Counted from the stretch's first letter, positions 8,021 through 17,943 are shown. The stretch is 53,408 nucleotides of DNA from Arcobacteraceae bacterium (GCA_028687375.1 JAQUAG010000014.1:1-53408), one strand, 5' to 3'. A program made the numbers and translations. The notes: generated by a model from the letters alone, not told the origin.

Positions 8021-11000
8021 ATTTGCTATAAATAGACCAATCACAACACTTATGGGTGTTTTAGCTTTTATTGTATTTGGACTTATTTCATACAAAACAA
8101 TGCCTATTAATCTTTTTCCTAATGTTGATTTTCCTGTTGTTACTATCCAAACTGCTTACAATGGTGCAGATGCATCTACAGTTGAAACAAAAGTAACCGA
8201 TAAAATCGAAGAGGTAGTCAGTGGAATTGATGGGATTGATAAACTTTTTTCTACAAGTTATGAGGGGTTTAGTGTTGTTACTATTCAATTTAAACTTTTT
8301 AAAAATCTTGATGTTGCAACAAACGACGTACGAGATAAAATAGGAACGCTCAAACTTCCAGATGAAGTTGAAAAACCAACTGTAAAGAAACTTGGAGCTA
8401 GTGGAGCTGTTATCAACCTTTTTGTCGCTTCAAAATTAAATGACCCAATCGCTTTAATGAGACTAGCTGATGAGAAAATTAAACCAAAACTTCAAAGGAT
8501 TCAAGGGGTTGGAGAGGTAAATATTATTGGGTTTCAAGATAGAGAAATCAGAATTTTTATTAATCCATTTTTACTTAATAAATATGGTGTAACAGCTCTT
8601 GAACTGCAAAAAATCATCGCAAGTCAAAATATAAGTTTAGGTGCTGGAAAACTTATAAATAAAGATAAAGAGACCATCATCAAAGTAAAAGCAGATGCTA
8701 TTGATATCAACTCTTTAAAAAATATTTTCATCAAAGATGGGGTAAAACTTCAAGATATTGCAAAAGTGGAAGATAGCCTCAGTGACAGCAGTAGTTTTGC
8801 CTCATTTAATGGAAATCAAGGGGTGATGATAGAGGTGAAGAAAATCTCAGGGGAAAATGTCCTTAATATCATCAAAGGGGTAAAAGAGGTGATGCCTCGA
8901 CTTGAAACTATTGCAGGAAAAGATTATGAACTAAAACTTTTACAAGACCAAAGCGATAAAATTATGGTAAATATAAATAATGTTACCTTTGACCTTATTT
9001 ATGGTTCTATTTTAGCAGTTATTATTGTATTTTTTTTCTTGCGAAATTTTACAGCTACTTTAGTTTCAGCCCTTGCCATTCCAACTTCAATTATAGGAAC
9101 TTTTGCGATTATTGACTGGCTTGGATATGACCTCAATCGTCTTACACTTATCGGGCTTACTTTAGCAATTGGAATATTTATCGATGATGCGATTGTTGTT
9201 ATTGAAAATATTACTAAAAAACTTGAAAAGGGGATGAGTCCTTTTGAAGCCTCATTTGAAGGGATTAAAGAGGTTGCATTTTCTATTTTAGCAATCTCAT
9301 CTGTTTTATTGGCAGTATTTATCCCAGTTGCTTTTATGGATGGGATTGTTGGGATGTTTTTTAACTCTTTTGCTATGACAGTTGCTTCTGGAATCGTTAT
9401 CTCTTATCTTGTTGCTGTTATGTTTATCCCTACCATTGGAGCTAGAGTTTTAAAGAGTGAAGAGAGTTGGTTTTTCCATAAAACTGAACCTCTCTTTGTA
9501 GCAGTTGATAAAGCTTATGTTGCACTTTTAAGATTTTTACTTCGATTTAAAACACTTACAATCATAGCAACTGTTGGACTTTTGATAGCTTCTACAAAAC
9601 TTACAGTTGGGATGGATTTTATGCCAATGGAAGATAATAGTGAATTTCAAGTCTATATAAAAGCACCAGTTGGGACAAGTTTAGAAAATATGAAAAAACA
9701 ACTAAATCCAATAGTGGAAAAATTACAAAAAGATAAAGCTATTGAATATACAGTCGTTTCGATTGGATATAACGCTGCACGTGAGATACACAAAGCAAAA
9801 ATCTATGCAAAACTCAAACCAAAAGAGGAGAGAGTTGGAAAAAGTCAAGAGTTTATGGTAAAAAAATATACAGATGAACTCAAAAATATAAAAAATATGG
9901 TTATAACTGTTGAAGATTTACCTCCCTTTGATACAGGAAGTTCTAATGCACCAGTGCAAATAGTTATCACTGGAGATGACTTAAAAGTATTAGATGAAAC
10001 AAGTAAAAAAGTAGAAAAACTACTTACTAATATCAATGGATTAGCAAATATCGATAGAGATTATGAAAGTGGAAAACCACAAATAACAATCGATATAGAT
10101 AGACAAAATAGTGCAACAGCAGGTGTAAGTGCAAACGATATAGCTGGAATCCTATCAAGTGCTTATAGTAGTGATAGAGCAATCTCATACTATGAAGAAA
10201 ATGGGAGACAATTTGACATCACTCTTCGCTTTGATGATAAGTATAGAAGCTCAATTGAAGATATGAAAAAACTTCAAGTAAGAGCTGCAAATAACGAATT
10301 TGTATCACTTGATGGTCTTGTGAAGTTTGAACCAACAACAAGTGTAGCATCTATCAATAGATTTGATAGAGAAAGAAAAGTTTTAGTCACTGCTGGATTA
10401 TTTGGGGAAAGTTTAGACAATGTTGTTTTAAAAGTTGACAAAGAGATAAAAAGTCTTCTTCCAGCTGGGTATAACTACCGATATACTGGGGATATTGAAA
10501 ATATGAAAGATACAAATGCTGCTTTTGGTGGTGCTGTATTGTTAGCGGTTATTTTAATTTACCTTATTCTAGCGGCACTTTATGAGTCACTTTTACAACC
10601 ATTTATCATTATGGTTTCGATGCCATTATCATTTACAGGAGTTATGGTAGCACTTTATCTAAGTGGAAATAGTTTTAGTTTATTTGTTATGATTGGGATA
10701 ATACTACTTCTTGGAATGGTTGGAAAAAATGCTATTTTAGTTGTCGATTTTGCAAATAAAGCTGTAAGTGATGGAAAAAGTGTCGATGATGCACTCCTTG
10801 AAGCAGGTGAAAAAAGATTACGACCGATACTTATGACTACATTTGCGATGATAGGAGCGATGATACCTCTTGCTTTTGGAGGCGGTGCTGGAAGTGAATC
10901 AAATGCCCCAATGGCACTTGCAATCATAGGTGGACTTGTAAGTTCTACTATTTTGACACTTTTAGTAGTTCCTGCTATTTATAAATTTATCTATCCAGTT

Positions 11001-11045
11001 GATAGATGGATTAGAAAGTTTTATGAGAAAGGTGAGGTTCGTTAA
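8013..11045 (+). CDS. RND efflux pump, HAE1/AcrB-like inner-membrane transporter
   Basis: A 1010-residue proton-driven exporter. The N-terminus (YKFAINRPITTLMGVLAFIV) is the first of 12 helices, with large periplasmic loops between helices 1-2 and 7-8. Helix 4 carries IGIFIDDAIVVIENI with the paired Asp used for proton relay in this family. Internal duplication is visible in the matching second half (GIILLLGMVGKNAILVVDFA). Length and motifs are normal for HAE1 pumps. Substrates are unknown; local TetR control points to toxic hydrophobic compounds. A hairpin follows the stop codon at once. Confidence 0.95.
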   Translation: MYKFAINRPITTLMGVLAFIVFGLISYKTMPINLFPNVDFPVVTIQTAYNGADASTVETKVTDKIEEVVSGIDGIDKLFSTSYEGFSVVTIQFKLFKNLDVATNDVRDKIGTLKLPDEVEKPTVKKLGASGAVINLFVASKLNDPIALMRLADEKIKPKLQRIQGVGEVNIIGFQDREIRIFINPFLLNKYGVTALELQKIIASQNISLGAGKLINKDKETIIKVKADAIDINSLKNIFIKDGVKLQDIAKVEDSLSDSSSFASFNGNQGVMIEVKKISGENVLNIIKGVKEVMPRLETIAGKDYELKLLQDQSDKIMVNINNVTFDLIYGSILAVIIVFFFLRNFTATLVSALAIPTSIIGTFAIIDWLGYDLNRLTLIGLTLAIGIFIDDAIVVIENITKKLEKGMSPFEASFEGIKEVAFSILAISSVLLAVFIPVAFMDGIVGMFFNSFAMTVASGIVISYLVAVMFIPTIGARVLKSEESWFFHKTEPLFVAVDKAYVALLRFLLRFKTLTIIATVGLLIASTKLTVGMDFMPMEDNSEFQVYIKAPVGTSLENMKKQLNPIVEKLQKDKAIEYTVVSIGYNAAREIHKAKIYAKLKPKEERVGKSQEFMVKKYTDELKNIKNMVITVEDLPPFDTGSSNAPVQIVITGDDLKVLDETSKKVEKLLTNINGLANIDRDYESGKPQITIDIDRQNSATAGVSANDIAGILSSAYSSDRAISYYEENGRQFDITLRFDDKYRSSIEDMKKLQVRAANNEFVSLDGLVKFEPTTSVASINRFDRERKVLVTAGLFGESLDNVVLKVDKEIKSLLPAGYNYRYTGDIENMKDTNAAFGGAVLLAVILIYLILAALYESLLQPFIIMVSMPLSFTGVMVALYLSGNSFSLFVMIGIILLLGMVGKNAILVVDFANKAVSDGKSVDDALLEAGEKRLRPILMTTFAMIGAMIPLAFGGGAGSESNAPMALAIIGGLVSSTILTLLVVPAIYKFIYPVDRWIRKFYEKGEVR

Positions 11046-11046
11046 T

Positions 11047-11070
11047 AAAGAGTGAATAGTTTCACTCTTT
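11047..11070 (+). terminator. Hairpin at end of efflux operon
   Basis: AAAGAGTGAA and TTCACTCTTT pair over 10 bp around a 4-nt loop, starting 1 nt after the pump stop codon. The stem ends in TTT but has no longer U-tail. Confidence 0.6.
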
Positions 11071-11086
11071 AAGAACCGGAACCATA

Positions 11087-11115
11087 ATCGATGTGCGATT
11101 GAAAAGAGCACCGAT
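11087..11115 (+). promoter_or_regulatory. Structured leader hairpin before DUF2798 gene
   Basis: ATCG-AT-GTGC (11087-11096) can pair with GCAC-CGAT (11108-11115) with a 2-nt bulge, ending right at the GAAGGAG ribosome site. A competing shorter hairpin (AATCG-ATGTG-CGATT) shares the left arm. The stretch is GC-richer than nearby intergenic DNA. A translation-control role is an inference. Confidence 0.35.
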
Positions 11116-11130
11116 GAAGGAGATTTAAAC

Positions 11131-11355
11131 ATGATACCAAAGAGATATGAATTTGTATTATTTGCATTTTTGATGGCAGCCTTTATGGCTGGATTTATGA
11201 GTTTTATTGTAACGATTATCAATATAGGATTTGTAGATGGATTGGTTTTGTTTTGGCTTGAGGCTTATTGGAAAGCCTTTTTAGTTGCATTTCCAACTAT
11301 TATGGTGGTAGTTCCACAAGTGAGAAAGATTGTTCACAAGTTAGTTGCTAAATGA
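11131..11355 (+). CDS. DUF2798 family two-helix membrane protein
   Basis: A 74-residue membrane protein with two hydrophobic helices (about residues 8-32 and 41-60). The pattern MIPKRYEFVLFAFLMAAFMA, then WLEAYWKAFLVAFPTIMVVV and PQVRKIVHKLV, matches DUF2798, a family of unknown function. The ribosome site (GAAGGAG) is strong, 8 nt before the ATG. It follows the efflux operon terminator, so it probably has its own control or depends on read-through. Confidence 0.85.
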   Translation: MIPKRYEFVLFAFLMAAFMAGFMSFIVTIINIGFVDGLVLFWLEAYWKAFLVAFPTIMVVVPQVRKIVHKLVAK

Positions 11356-11366
11356 TTTTTAGAATT

Positions 11367-13379
11367 TTACAAATTTTTTTGGCTAATTGAGTAATATTTT
11401 TCCTTTATTACATTTGGTTTTCCAAAATAATATCCTTGTGAATAATCAACACCTATCTCATTTAAAATATTAAATATAGACTCATTTTCCACATACTCTG
11501 CAATAGTTTCAATATTTTGTTTTTTCGCAAAAAGGACAATTGTCTCAACAATATTTCGGCTAAATTGGTCGTGTGCTATATTTCTAATCAACGAACCATC
11601 AATTTTAATAATATTTGGATCAAACTCTAAAATTCTTTCAAAATTGGAATACCCTGTACCAAAATCATCTATTGCTATTTGAACCCCTTTACTTTTTACC
11701 TTAGCTATAAATTGCTTCACAATTTCAAAATCTTTTACATTTTCATCCTCTAAAAGTTCAAAAATTATCCTATGTGCATCATCTTTATATTGTTCTAGTA
11801 ATGTAAATATTTGAGTTCTTGTTTGCTCTTTTTCTATATCACTTGCTGATATATTGATAGAAAGTTTTGTGTTTATTGTATGTAAAATCTTAAAAGAATT
11901 TTGAAGTACCCTTTGTGTTATTTTACTATGATAATTCCCTTTTTTAGAGATATTTAAAAATGCAAATGGAGACAATATATTTCCATTTTCATCTATAAGT
12001 CGAACTAACGATTCATACTTCTCTATTTTTCGTGTTTTATTATTGATAATTGGTTGAAAATAGGAAACTATATTATTTTTATCTAATGCAATCTTTACAG
12101 TTTTAATCATCTCTAGATTGTCTTTTGCCTCTTTTGTAGCGATGATTGATGAATCGTTTGAAAAACTCACTTTAGTTTTTGCCTGTATAGCATTCTCTAG
12201 CCCCTCTTTTGCATCTTCATAGAGCAAATATTGACCAGCAGCATAACTAACAGTGATATGGATATCAAGTTCCATATTATCAACGATTAAATTAGAATTT
12301 TTCACATTATCTACAAAACGAGTTAGATACTCTTGGATATTGAGTTTTGTAGTTTCAAAAGTATTAAATTCTGTCAATAAAGCAAACCGTCCATTGCCCA
12401 AAGAGTAGACATTTTCAAAAGTATACTCTTTGGGAAGGTATGAAAGAAGATTGATTGCAAAGGTTTTTTCCACTTGATCTACAATAAGTGTATTGTAAAA
12501 CTTCTCTAACATATCAAACTCATCTATTTGTAACAAAACTAAAATCGAAAGACCATTTTGTTCTATTTGTTCAAAAAGATATTTTTTGTCATCGATTACT
12601 GCATTTAAGTTATCTCTAACAGCAACATACTCAACAACTTCACCTTGAGTATTTTTTATGGGGGTGATGATAGTCCTTACATAATAGGAACTTCCACTTT
12701 TAGATCTATTTTTCACCACCCCTTCCCAAGGTTCTTCTCTATTATTTATAGTATGCCACATCTGTTCATAAATCTCATTTGTATTTTCATGATGTCTGGT
12801 GATATTATGTTTTTCCCCTATAAGTTCCTCTTTTGTATAACCACTAATCTTACAAAAACTATCATTGACATAGGTGATAGTACCTTGCCTATCTGTTTTG
12901 GAGATAATACCACTTTTATCAAGAAGGGATAAATATTGTTCAAGATAATATTTATGATTTTTTGCTTCATCCTCAAATTTCAATTTTTCAACCACTTTTT
13001 CTATAGTATCAAGAAGTTTTTCAAAATCAAGTGGTTTTAGAATATACCCATCTACATTTAGCTCTATACTTTGTAAAAGGATATCTACTTCATTGTGTTG
13101 CGAAAGTATTATTATGTGGCAATTTTTATCTATAGCTTTGATCTTTTCTAACATCTCTATCCCATTTAATTTTGGCATATTAATATCTGTTATCACCATA
13201 TCTATAGTGTTATTTTGAAATTTATTCAAACCATCTTCCCCATCAATAGCAACGATTAGATTTTCAAATATAGTTCCTAAAAACTCAGCTGTATGCTCTC
13301 GTGCAATACTGTCATCTTCCACATACAATGCTTGAACCCCTTGAGTATATTTATGTAACTTTTTTATCTTCTCAAACAT
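11367..13379 (-). CDS. Response regulator with PAS, degenerate GGDEF and EAL domains
   Basis: A 670-aa c-di-GMP signalling protein. Order: REC domain (residues 15-130, phospho-acceptor Asp65 in VITDINMP, Lys in ILKPLD); PAS domain (about 155-260, ITYVNDSFCKISGYTKEEL); a GGDEF-like region in which the signature is GNGRF, so no cyclase activity is expected; and a C-terminal EAL domain. The EAL domain keeps key residues: ESL with Glu456, IDDFGTGYSNFERI, AEYVE and QGYYFGKP, so phosphodiesterase activity is likely. It overlaps the upstream sensor kinase gene by 8 bp and is probably its direct partner, turning a periplasmic ligand signal into lower c-di-GMP. Confidence 0.92.
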   Translation of the reverse strand: MFEKIKKLHKYTQGVQALYVEDDSIAREHTAEFLGTIFENLIVAIDGEDGLNKFQNNTIDMVITDINMPKLNGIEMLEKIKAIDKNCHIIILSQHNEVDILLQSIELNVDGYILKPLDFEKLLDTIEKVVEKLKFEDEAKNHKYYLEQYLSLLDKSGIISKTDRQGTITYVNDSFCKISGYTKEELIGEKHNITRHHENTNEIYEQMWHTINNREEPWEGVVKNRSKSGSSYYVRTIITPIKNTQGEVVEYVAVRDNLNAVIDDKKYLFEQIEQNGLSILVLLQIDEFDMLEKFYNTLIVDQVEKTFAINLLSYLPKEYTFENVYSLGNGRFALLTEFNTFETTKLNIQEYLTRFVDNVKNSNLIVDNMELDIHITVSYAAGQYLLYEDAKEGLENAIQAKTKVSFSNDSSIIATKEAKDNLEMIKTVKIALDKNNIVSYFQPIINNKTRKIEKYESLVRLIDENGNILSPFAFLNISKKGNYHSKITQRVLQNSFKILHTINTKLSINISASDIEKEQTRTQIFTLLEQYKDDAHRIIFELLEDENVKDFEIVKQFIAKVKSKGVQIAIDDFGTGYSNFERILEFDPNIIKIDGSLIRNIAHDQFSRNIVETIVLFAKKQNIETIAEYVENESIFNILNEIGVDYSQGYYFGKPNVIKEKYYSISQKNL

Positions 13380-15921
13380 ACTGCAACCTTATCTCAAATT
13401 TCACACCATTTGGTGTATTAAAAGCTTCTATTGAACCTTGAAAATGTTTTTCTATAATTGTTTTTATCATATACAAACCTATACCTGTCCCATTTTTTTC
13501 TGCTTTTGTTGAAAAATATGGTTCAAATATCCTCTCCATTATATCTTGAGATATTTGACTACCATTATTTTCAAATGCTATTGTATAGTTATTTTTACTT
13601 TTATTGCTACTTATTTTGATAATCTTTTCACTCTTATTTGATTCATACAAAGCATCTTTTGCATTTTGCAATATAATTAAAAAGCAGTGAGAGAGTTCAT
13701 TTGGATACCCATCAATCTCAAAGCTCCCAATAGAAGATGTTTCTATAGAGATATTCTCTTTTTTATAAGACTTTTCTATAAGTTCTACAGTTTTCAAAAG
13801 CTCCTCTTTTATGTCAAATTTAGACTTTTGCTTATTTGGCTTATAAAAATCTTTAAAATCATCTATAGTATTTGACATATAATGGATTTGTTTTAAAATA
13901 TCTGTTTTAAATTTCTCCATAATTACATCATCTATTGTCCTTTTTTGATATTTTAAAAGTACAGTTTGTACCATCACAGCTATATTATTTAAAGGTTGTC
14001 TCCATTGATGAGCTATCATACTTATCATCTCACCCATTTGAGCAAGTCTATTTTGATGTAACATTAGAAGTCGTTGTTGTTCATTTTTATCGACCTCCTC
14101 TTTCACCCTTGCTTCTAAAGTGCTATTTAAAGCGATAATCTCTTTATGGAGCTTTTTTTGTTTCAAATAAGAGATAAAAAGAATTAAAATCACCAAAAGT
14201 GCTACACTAATCACTTGTATAAATATAGTATAATCAAACTGCTTTTCTACACTAACATATAACCAACCATTTTCTATATTTTGTTTCTCTAGTTGAGGGA
14301 TATTTGTTAAAACTTTATTAAAAATATTTAACAATATAGGTTCACGATTTGTAACTCCAAAACTACCATCAAGCTTCTTCTCCCCTATTTTAGAGATAAT
14401 TTTTAATGAATTCACATACTCAGTTCCAATAAGATAAGACATCTGATAAGAAGCTCCAATTCGTCCGTAAAACTTCCCATTTTCAATATCATCCATATTA
14501 AAATTATCAACTTCTATTAAATTCATATTTGGATAAAGAGATTTGACATATTTTATAAGATTTTGCCCACCTTTTAAAATAGCAATTTTTTGAGTTGTCA
14601 ATTGATTTAAATCACTCACATAAGGTTCAGTTATTTTTGTAACTAAAACTATTGAATCAGATACTATAGGTTGAGTAGGGGTTAAAAAGTTATGTAAATT
14701 AGGTTTTGAGATAACAATGGAGCTTACATCACATATTCCATCTTGGAACATTTCTATCTCTTCTTGGATATTTTTAGCAAGAATTATTTCAAACTCCAAA
14801 TGAGATCTATTTGCGATTAATTTTAAATACTCAACAGAGATACCTGTAATATCCTTATCTTTATATACAACAAATGGATAACTATCTTTATAAGTACAAA
14901 CTTTTATAGTTTTCTTTGCTTTAATATACTCTAGCTCCTCATTTGTAAAAAGAACATCTTTCTTTTTTTCCTCTTGATTTTTAGGTTTATAGACAAATTG
15001 ATTTAAATTTTCAAAATTATTTTTCCCTTTTTTCATAAAACTAAATAGTTGTGCGATATTTTTAACTTTATCTTCATTAAGCTCCCCAAAGTTTTCACCA
15101 TATCCACTTAATGCTTTTAATGTTTGTGCTTCATAGATTAAAGCTTTTTTACTTTTGTGTAATGTGTTGTACTTTTTATCAATAATATCAACACTCTCAT
15201 CTATATGGGAAAATGCATATTCCCATCCTTTTTTACTCGCTTCATACATCTTTTCTACAATATCAGGTCTCTCTTTGAGTATCTTTTTAGAAGTAAAAAG
15301 GATATCTCCATATCCATCAAAACCATAATCTTTTGGATTAAATAAAACAACTTCTAATCCCCTTTCTTTTGCCATAAAAGGTTCATTTGAAAGATATACT
15401 GTTTGCAAATCATTTGTATGGTTTACTAATGTATCTAAAGTAAATGAAACGGGAGTTTCTATATATTTAATATTATTTGCGATGAGCATCGCATTGATAG
15501 ATATCCCATTTGAATTTTTATATAAAGCAAGTTTTTTATTGTTTAAATCTTCTATTGAATTGATATTTGATGATTTTAGCCCCATCAAAGCATAAGGTGA
15601 ATTTTGCAAAATACTTAACATTCCAACGATAGGTTCACCTTTTAAAGCATCTAAAATCAATGCTGAATCATTCACCCCAAAATCTATTTTCCCTTGTTTT
15701 AAACTCTCTACTGTGTTGATTTTTTCATCAAATTCTAACAGTTCAACATCTAAGCCTAGATCTTTATAAAATCCCTTCTCTTTTGCCATAATAAATCCAG
15801 CAAATTGAAATTGGTATTTCCACTTGAGTTGAAGGGAGACTTTTTCTATTTCAGGCCTTAAAGTTTCTTTTGAATAAAGGGAACTAACCATCAATAAAAC
15901 TATTAAACATATATTTTTCAT
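13372..15921 (-). CDS. Sensor histidine kinase with NMT1/THI5-like and SBP_bac_3-like domains
   Basis: Membrane sensor kinase. After the signal sequence (MKNICLIVLLMVSSLYS) comes an NMT1/THI5-like binding domain (about residues 30-300; LQLKWKYQFQFAGFIMAKEK and KQGKIDFGVND). A second, amino-acid-type solute-binding domain follows (about 330-560; IKVCTYKDSYPFVVYKDKDI). Then come one transmembrane helix (about 570-590), a coiled coil and the kinase core with IAHQWRQPLNN (His638) and an ATPase domain (NGTGIGLYMIKTIIEKHF). Two starts are possible: TTG at 15936, which abuts AAGG, and ATG at 15921; the ATG fits the signal peptide and is preferred. The ligand is probably a small amine, pyrimidine or amino acid. 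Confidence 0.92.
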   Translation of the reverse strand: MKNICLIVLLMVSSLYSKETLRPEIEKVSLQLKWKYQFQFAGFIMAKEKGFYKDLGLDVELLEFDEKINTVESLKQGKIDFGVNDSALILDALKGEPIVGMLSILQNSPYALMGLKSSNINSIEDLNNKKLALYKNSNGISINAMLIANNIKYIETPVSFTLDTLVNHTNDLQTVYLSNEPFMAKERGLEVVLFNPKDYGFDGYGDILFTSKKILKERPDIVEKMYEASKKGWEYAFSHIDESVDIIDKKYNTLHKSKKALIYEAQTLKALSGYGENFGELNEDKVKNIAQLFSFMKKGKNNFENLNQFVYKPKNQEEKKKDVLFTNEELEYIKAKKTIKVCTYKDSYPFVVYKDKDITGISVEYLKLIANRSHLEFEIILAKNIQEEIEMFQDGICDVSSIVISKPNLHNFLTPTQPIVSDSIVLVTKITEPYVSDLNQLTTQKIAILKGGQNLIKYVKSLYPNMNLIEVDNFNMDDIENGKFYGRIGASYQMSYLIGTEYVNSLKIISKIGEKKLDGSFGVTNREPILLNIFNKVLTNIPQLEKQNIENGWLYVSVEKQFDYTIFIQVISVALLVILILFISYLKQKKLHKEIIALNSTLEARVKEEVDKNEQQRLLMLHQNRLAQMGEMISMIAHQWRQPLNNIAVMVQTVLLKYQKRTIDDVIMEKFKTDILKQIHYMSNTIDDFKDFYKPNKQKSKFDIKEELLKTVELIEKSYKKENISIETSSIGSFEIDGYPNELSHCFLIILQNAKDALYESNKSEKIIKISSNKSKNNYTIAFENNGSQISQDIMERIFEPYFSTKAEKNGTGIGLYMIKTIIEKHFQGSIEAFNTPNGVKFEIRLQYV

Positions 15922-15977
15922 ATAAATAGTATACAACCTTTTAACGATTTTTCTTCGTTTTTTAACTAATCAAGTAA

Positions 15978-16412
15978 TTACTTACCTCTTACACATCGTA
16001 CATTATTTGGTATGATTTTATTTCGCCAAGCTTCACTTCCATTACTAAAAAAAACAGCCCAACTTGCAACTCCACCAGGTAAAACACTAGAGGACCAGTA
16101 TGGGGCTAATTGTTTATTTTTCAGTAAATCTTTTTATTTAAAGAGTGATGACAACTCATCTTTATTTGGCAAGTACCAATCACTATATCCAGCTAAAGTG
16201 AGATTATCACAATAGTCCATCGCTTTATCCCAATTTTTTCTTGTATCTTTTGCATTCATATCATCTTGCCACATCAAATTTTGTCCATTATCTACATAAA
16301 CTCCATTTTTTGAACCAACTTGTTGAGTTCCTAGAGCAAAAAGATTACTCCCCTCTACACATATCATCATTGTTGCTATTTTTAATAATCTCATTTTTGG
16401 CACTATACACAT
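15978..16412 (-). pseudogene. DUF1566 (Lcl C-terminal-like) gene broken by an in-frame TAA
   Basis: The frame starts at 16412 behind AAGGA (6-nt spacing) with a signal-peptide-like N-terminus, then LMWQDD and LAGYSDWYLPNKDELSSLFK, the DUF1566 signature. A TAA at 16134-16136 ends the 92-residue frame. The same frame then continues with KDLLKNKQLAPYWSSS, AWRNKIIPNN and VRCVRGK to TAA at 15978-15980, which is the rest of the domain. So one nonsense change splits an otherwise readable 144-codon gene. The stretch between SLFK and YWSSS is also a few residues shorter than I expect for the family. It fills most of the 612-nt gap between the kinase and regulator genes. Confidence 0.8.
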
Positions 16413-16533
16413 TTTTTATCCTTATTCTATGAAGCATATCTCTTTACTCCATAGGTATATAGTTTGGATTATATAATACAAATCTAAGTGATTTATGAGT
16501 AAAATCTTAGGATTCTGAGGTTGGTAGAAAATA

Positions 16534-17190
16534 ATGATAAAAAATAATATACTTTTAGTAGAAGATGATGCAGATATTATTATATGGATTGAGAGCTATT
16601 TAGAGGAGTTTGGGTACAAAGTAACTTCTGTAGATACAGTAACAGATGCTCTTTCTCATATCAAACAAAAAAATTATGATATTGTGATTTTAGATATAAA
16701 TCTTCCTGATTTTTTAGGATATGAGGTTCTTAAATATATCCAAGAAAATGATATTCTATTGCCTGTTATTATTATAAGTGCCTATTCTGATAAGAAAACA
16801 AAACTTCACACTTTTAAACTAGGTGCGAGTGATTATATGGTAAAACCTTTAGATTTAGAAGAACTAGAAGCAAGAATATCGGTTCACTTACGAAGGAAAG
16901 AACCAAAAAGAACCATCCCTACAACTTTTTCAATAGAAGAAAATCAAATAATATTTAAAAATCAACCTCTAAAACTTACAAAAATAGAATATCACCTTCT
17001 AAAAACTTTAATCGATAACAAAAATAATGTTATTGAAAGAGAGAAACTATGTGAATATCTATCCTCAATTAGTTCAATAAGATCACTTGACTATCATATA
17101 AGAAATATAAGAAAAAAATTAGACGATAACATCTCCCATCCACATTACCTTATCACAGAATATGGGGTTGGTTATAAGCTTATTAGTTAA
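16534..17190 (+). CDS. OmpR/PhoB-family response regulator
   Basis: A 218-aa DNA-binding regulator. The REC domain (residues 4-115) has the acidic pair in LLVEDDAD, phospho-acceptor Asp54 in VILDINLPDF and the conserved Lys in YMVKPLDLEE. The winged-helix domain (about 130-218) ends in the usual ITEYGVGYKLI. A TATAAT (16472-16477) lies 56 nt before the start. It is divergent from the sensor kinase operon, with the broken DUF1566 gene between. The partner kinase is probably the NMT1-type sensor, judged by position alone. Confidence 0.93.
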   Translation: MIKNNILLVEDDADIIIWIESYLEEFGYKVTSVDTVTDALSHIKQKNYDIVILDINLPDFLGYEVLKYIQENDILLPVIIISAYSDKKTKLHTFKLGASDYMVKPLDLEELEARISVHLRRKEPKRTIPTTFSIEENQIIFKNQPLKLTKIEYHLLKTLIDNKNNVIEREKLCEYLSSISSIRSLDYHIRNIRKKLDDNISHPHYLITEYGVGYKLIS

Positions 17191-17196
17191 ATACTT

Positions 17197-17943
17197 TTAA
17201 AAATCATATCGTTTTTGTAAATTTTTATTATCTTTTTGTGCTTTTTGGATAAAGTGACCTTGAACAAAATCCACATCATATTTTTTACAATACTTAAACT
17301 CCTCCAAGGTTTCAACACCTTTCACAATCACTTTAATATTTAAGTCATGTGCTAATGTGACAATTGACTGAAGTATAATTTGTTTCTTTTTATCACTTGA
17401 GATAGATTTAATAAAAAAATCATTTATTTTTAAAAAGGTAGGGTTGCTATCATAAAGTAATTCAATACATGAAATACCACAACCAAAATCATCTAAAGCA
17501 ATTTTAAATCCCTCATTTTTATAGTTGTCAACTACTTTAGTCAATTCTGCTGTAGTTTGAATGTTCCCCTTTTCACTTATTTCAAAACAGATGGATTTTT
17601 TCTTTAATTGCAATTTTTCTAAAATCTTTGTTGTATTCCCTTTTACATAGCTTTTGTCAAATAAAATACGATTGTCTAAATTATAAAACATAATAATATC
17701 ATCAATTTCAATATCAATAAATTTATACAAAGCTTTACTTCGTAATAATAAATCAGTATTGTAAAGTTCATTTTTCTCAAATGCTTTATTGAAAAAATCT
17801 AAAATTGTTTTAAATCCAAGTTTGTCAGTATCTCTAAGAAATGCTTCAACAGCAAAAAGTTTTCCACTTTTTGTAGCAATAATTGGTTGAAAAGCAAAAT
17901 CAAGTTTTGCAACGAGATTTAACCACTCTTTATCTATTTTCAT
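17197..17943 (-). CDS. EAL-domain protein (c-di-GMP phosphodiesterase-like)
   Basis: A stand-alone EAL domain of 248 aa with no sensor region or membrane segment. Visible motifs: EAF in place of EAL (Glu kept), CFEISE, ALDDFGCG (tandem Asp kept), KGVET (Glu kept) and FVQGHFIQKA. FYNLDNR replaces the common FINLSP, and LKINDFF replaces LKID. Most metal and catalytic residues are present, so activity is possible but not certain. It converges on the response regulator gene with only 6 nt between stops. It probably acts in the same local signalling network. Confidence 0.85.
   Translation of the reverse strand: MKIDKEWLNLVAKLDFAFQPIIATKSGKLFAVEAFLRDTDKLGFKTILDFFNKAFEKNELYNTDLLLRSKALYKFIDIEIDDIIMFYNLDNRILFDKSYVKGNTTKILEKLQLKKKSICFEISEKGNIQTTAELTKVVDNYKNEGFKIALDDFGCGISCIELLYDSNPTFLKINDFFIKSISSDKKKQIILQSIVTLAHDLNIKVIVKGVETLEEFKYCKKYDVDFVQGHFIQKAQKDNKNLQKRYDF

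Noticed and set aside
16134-16412. 92-aa frame as a complete small secreted protein
   Set aside because: The same frame carries the missing half of DUF1566 after the TAA, so a broken gene is the better reading.
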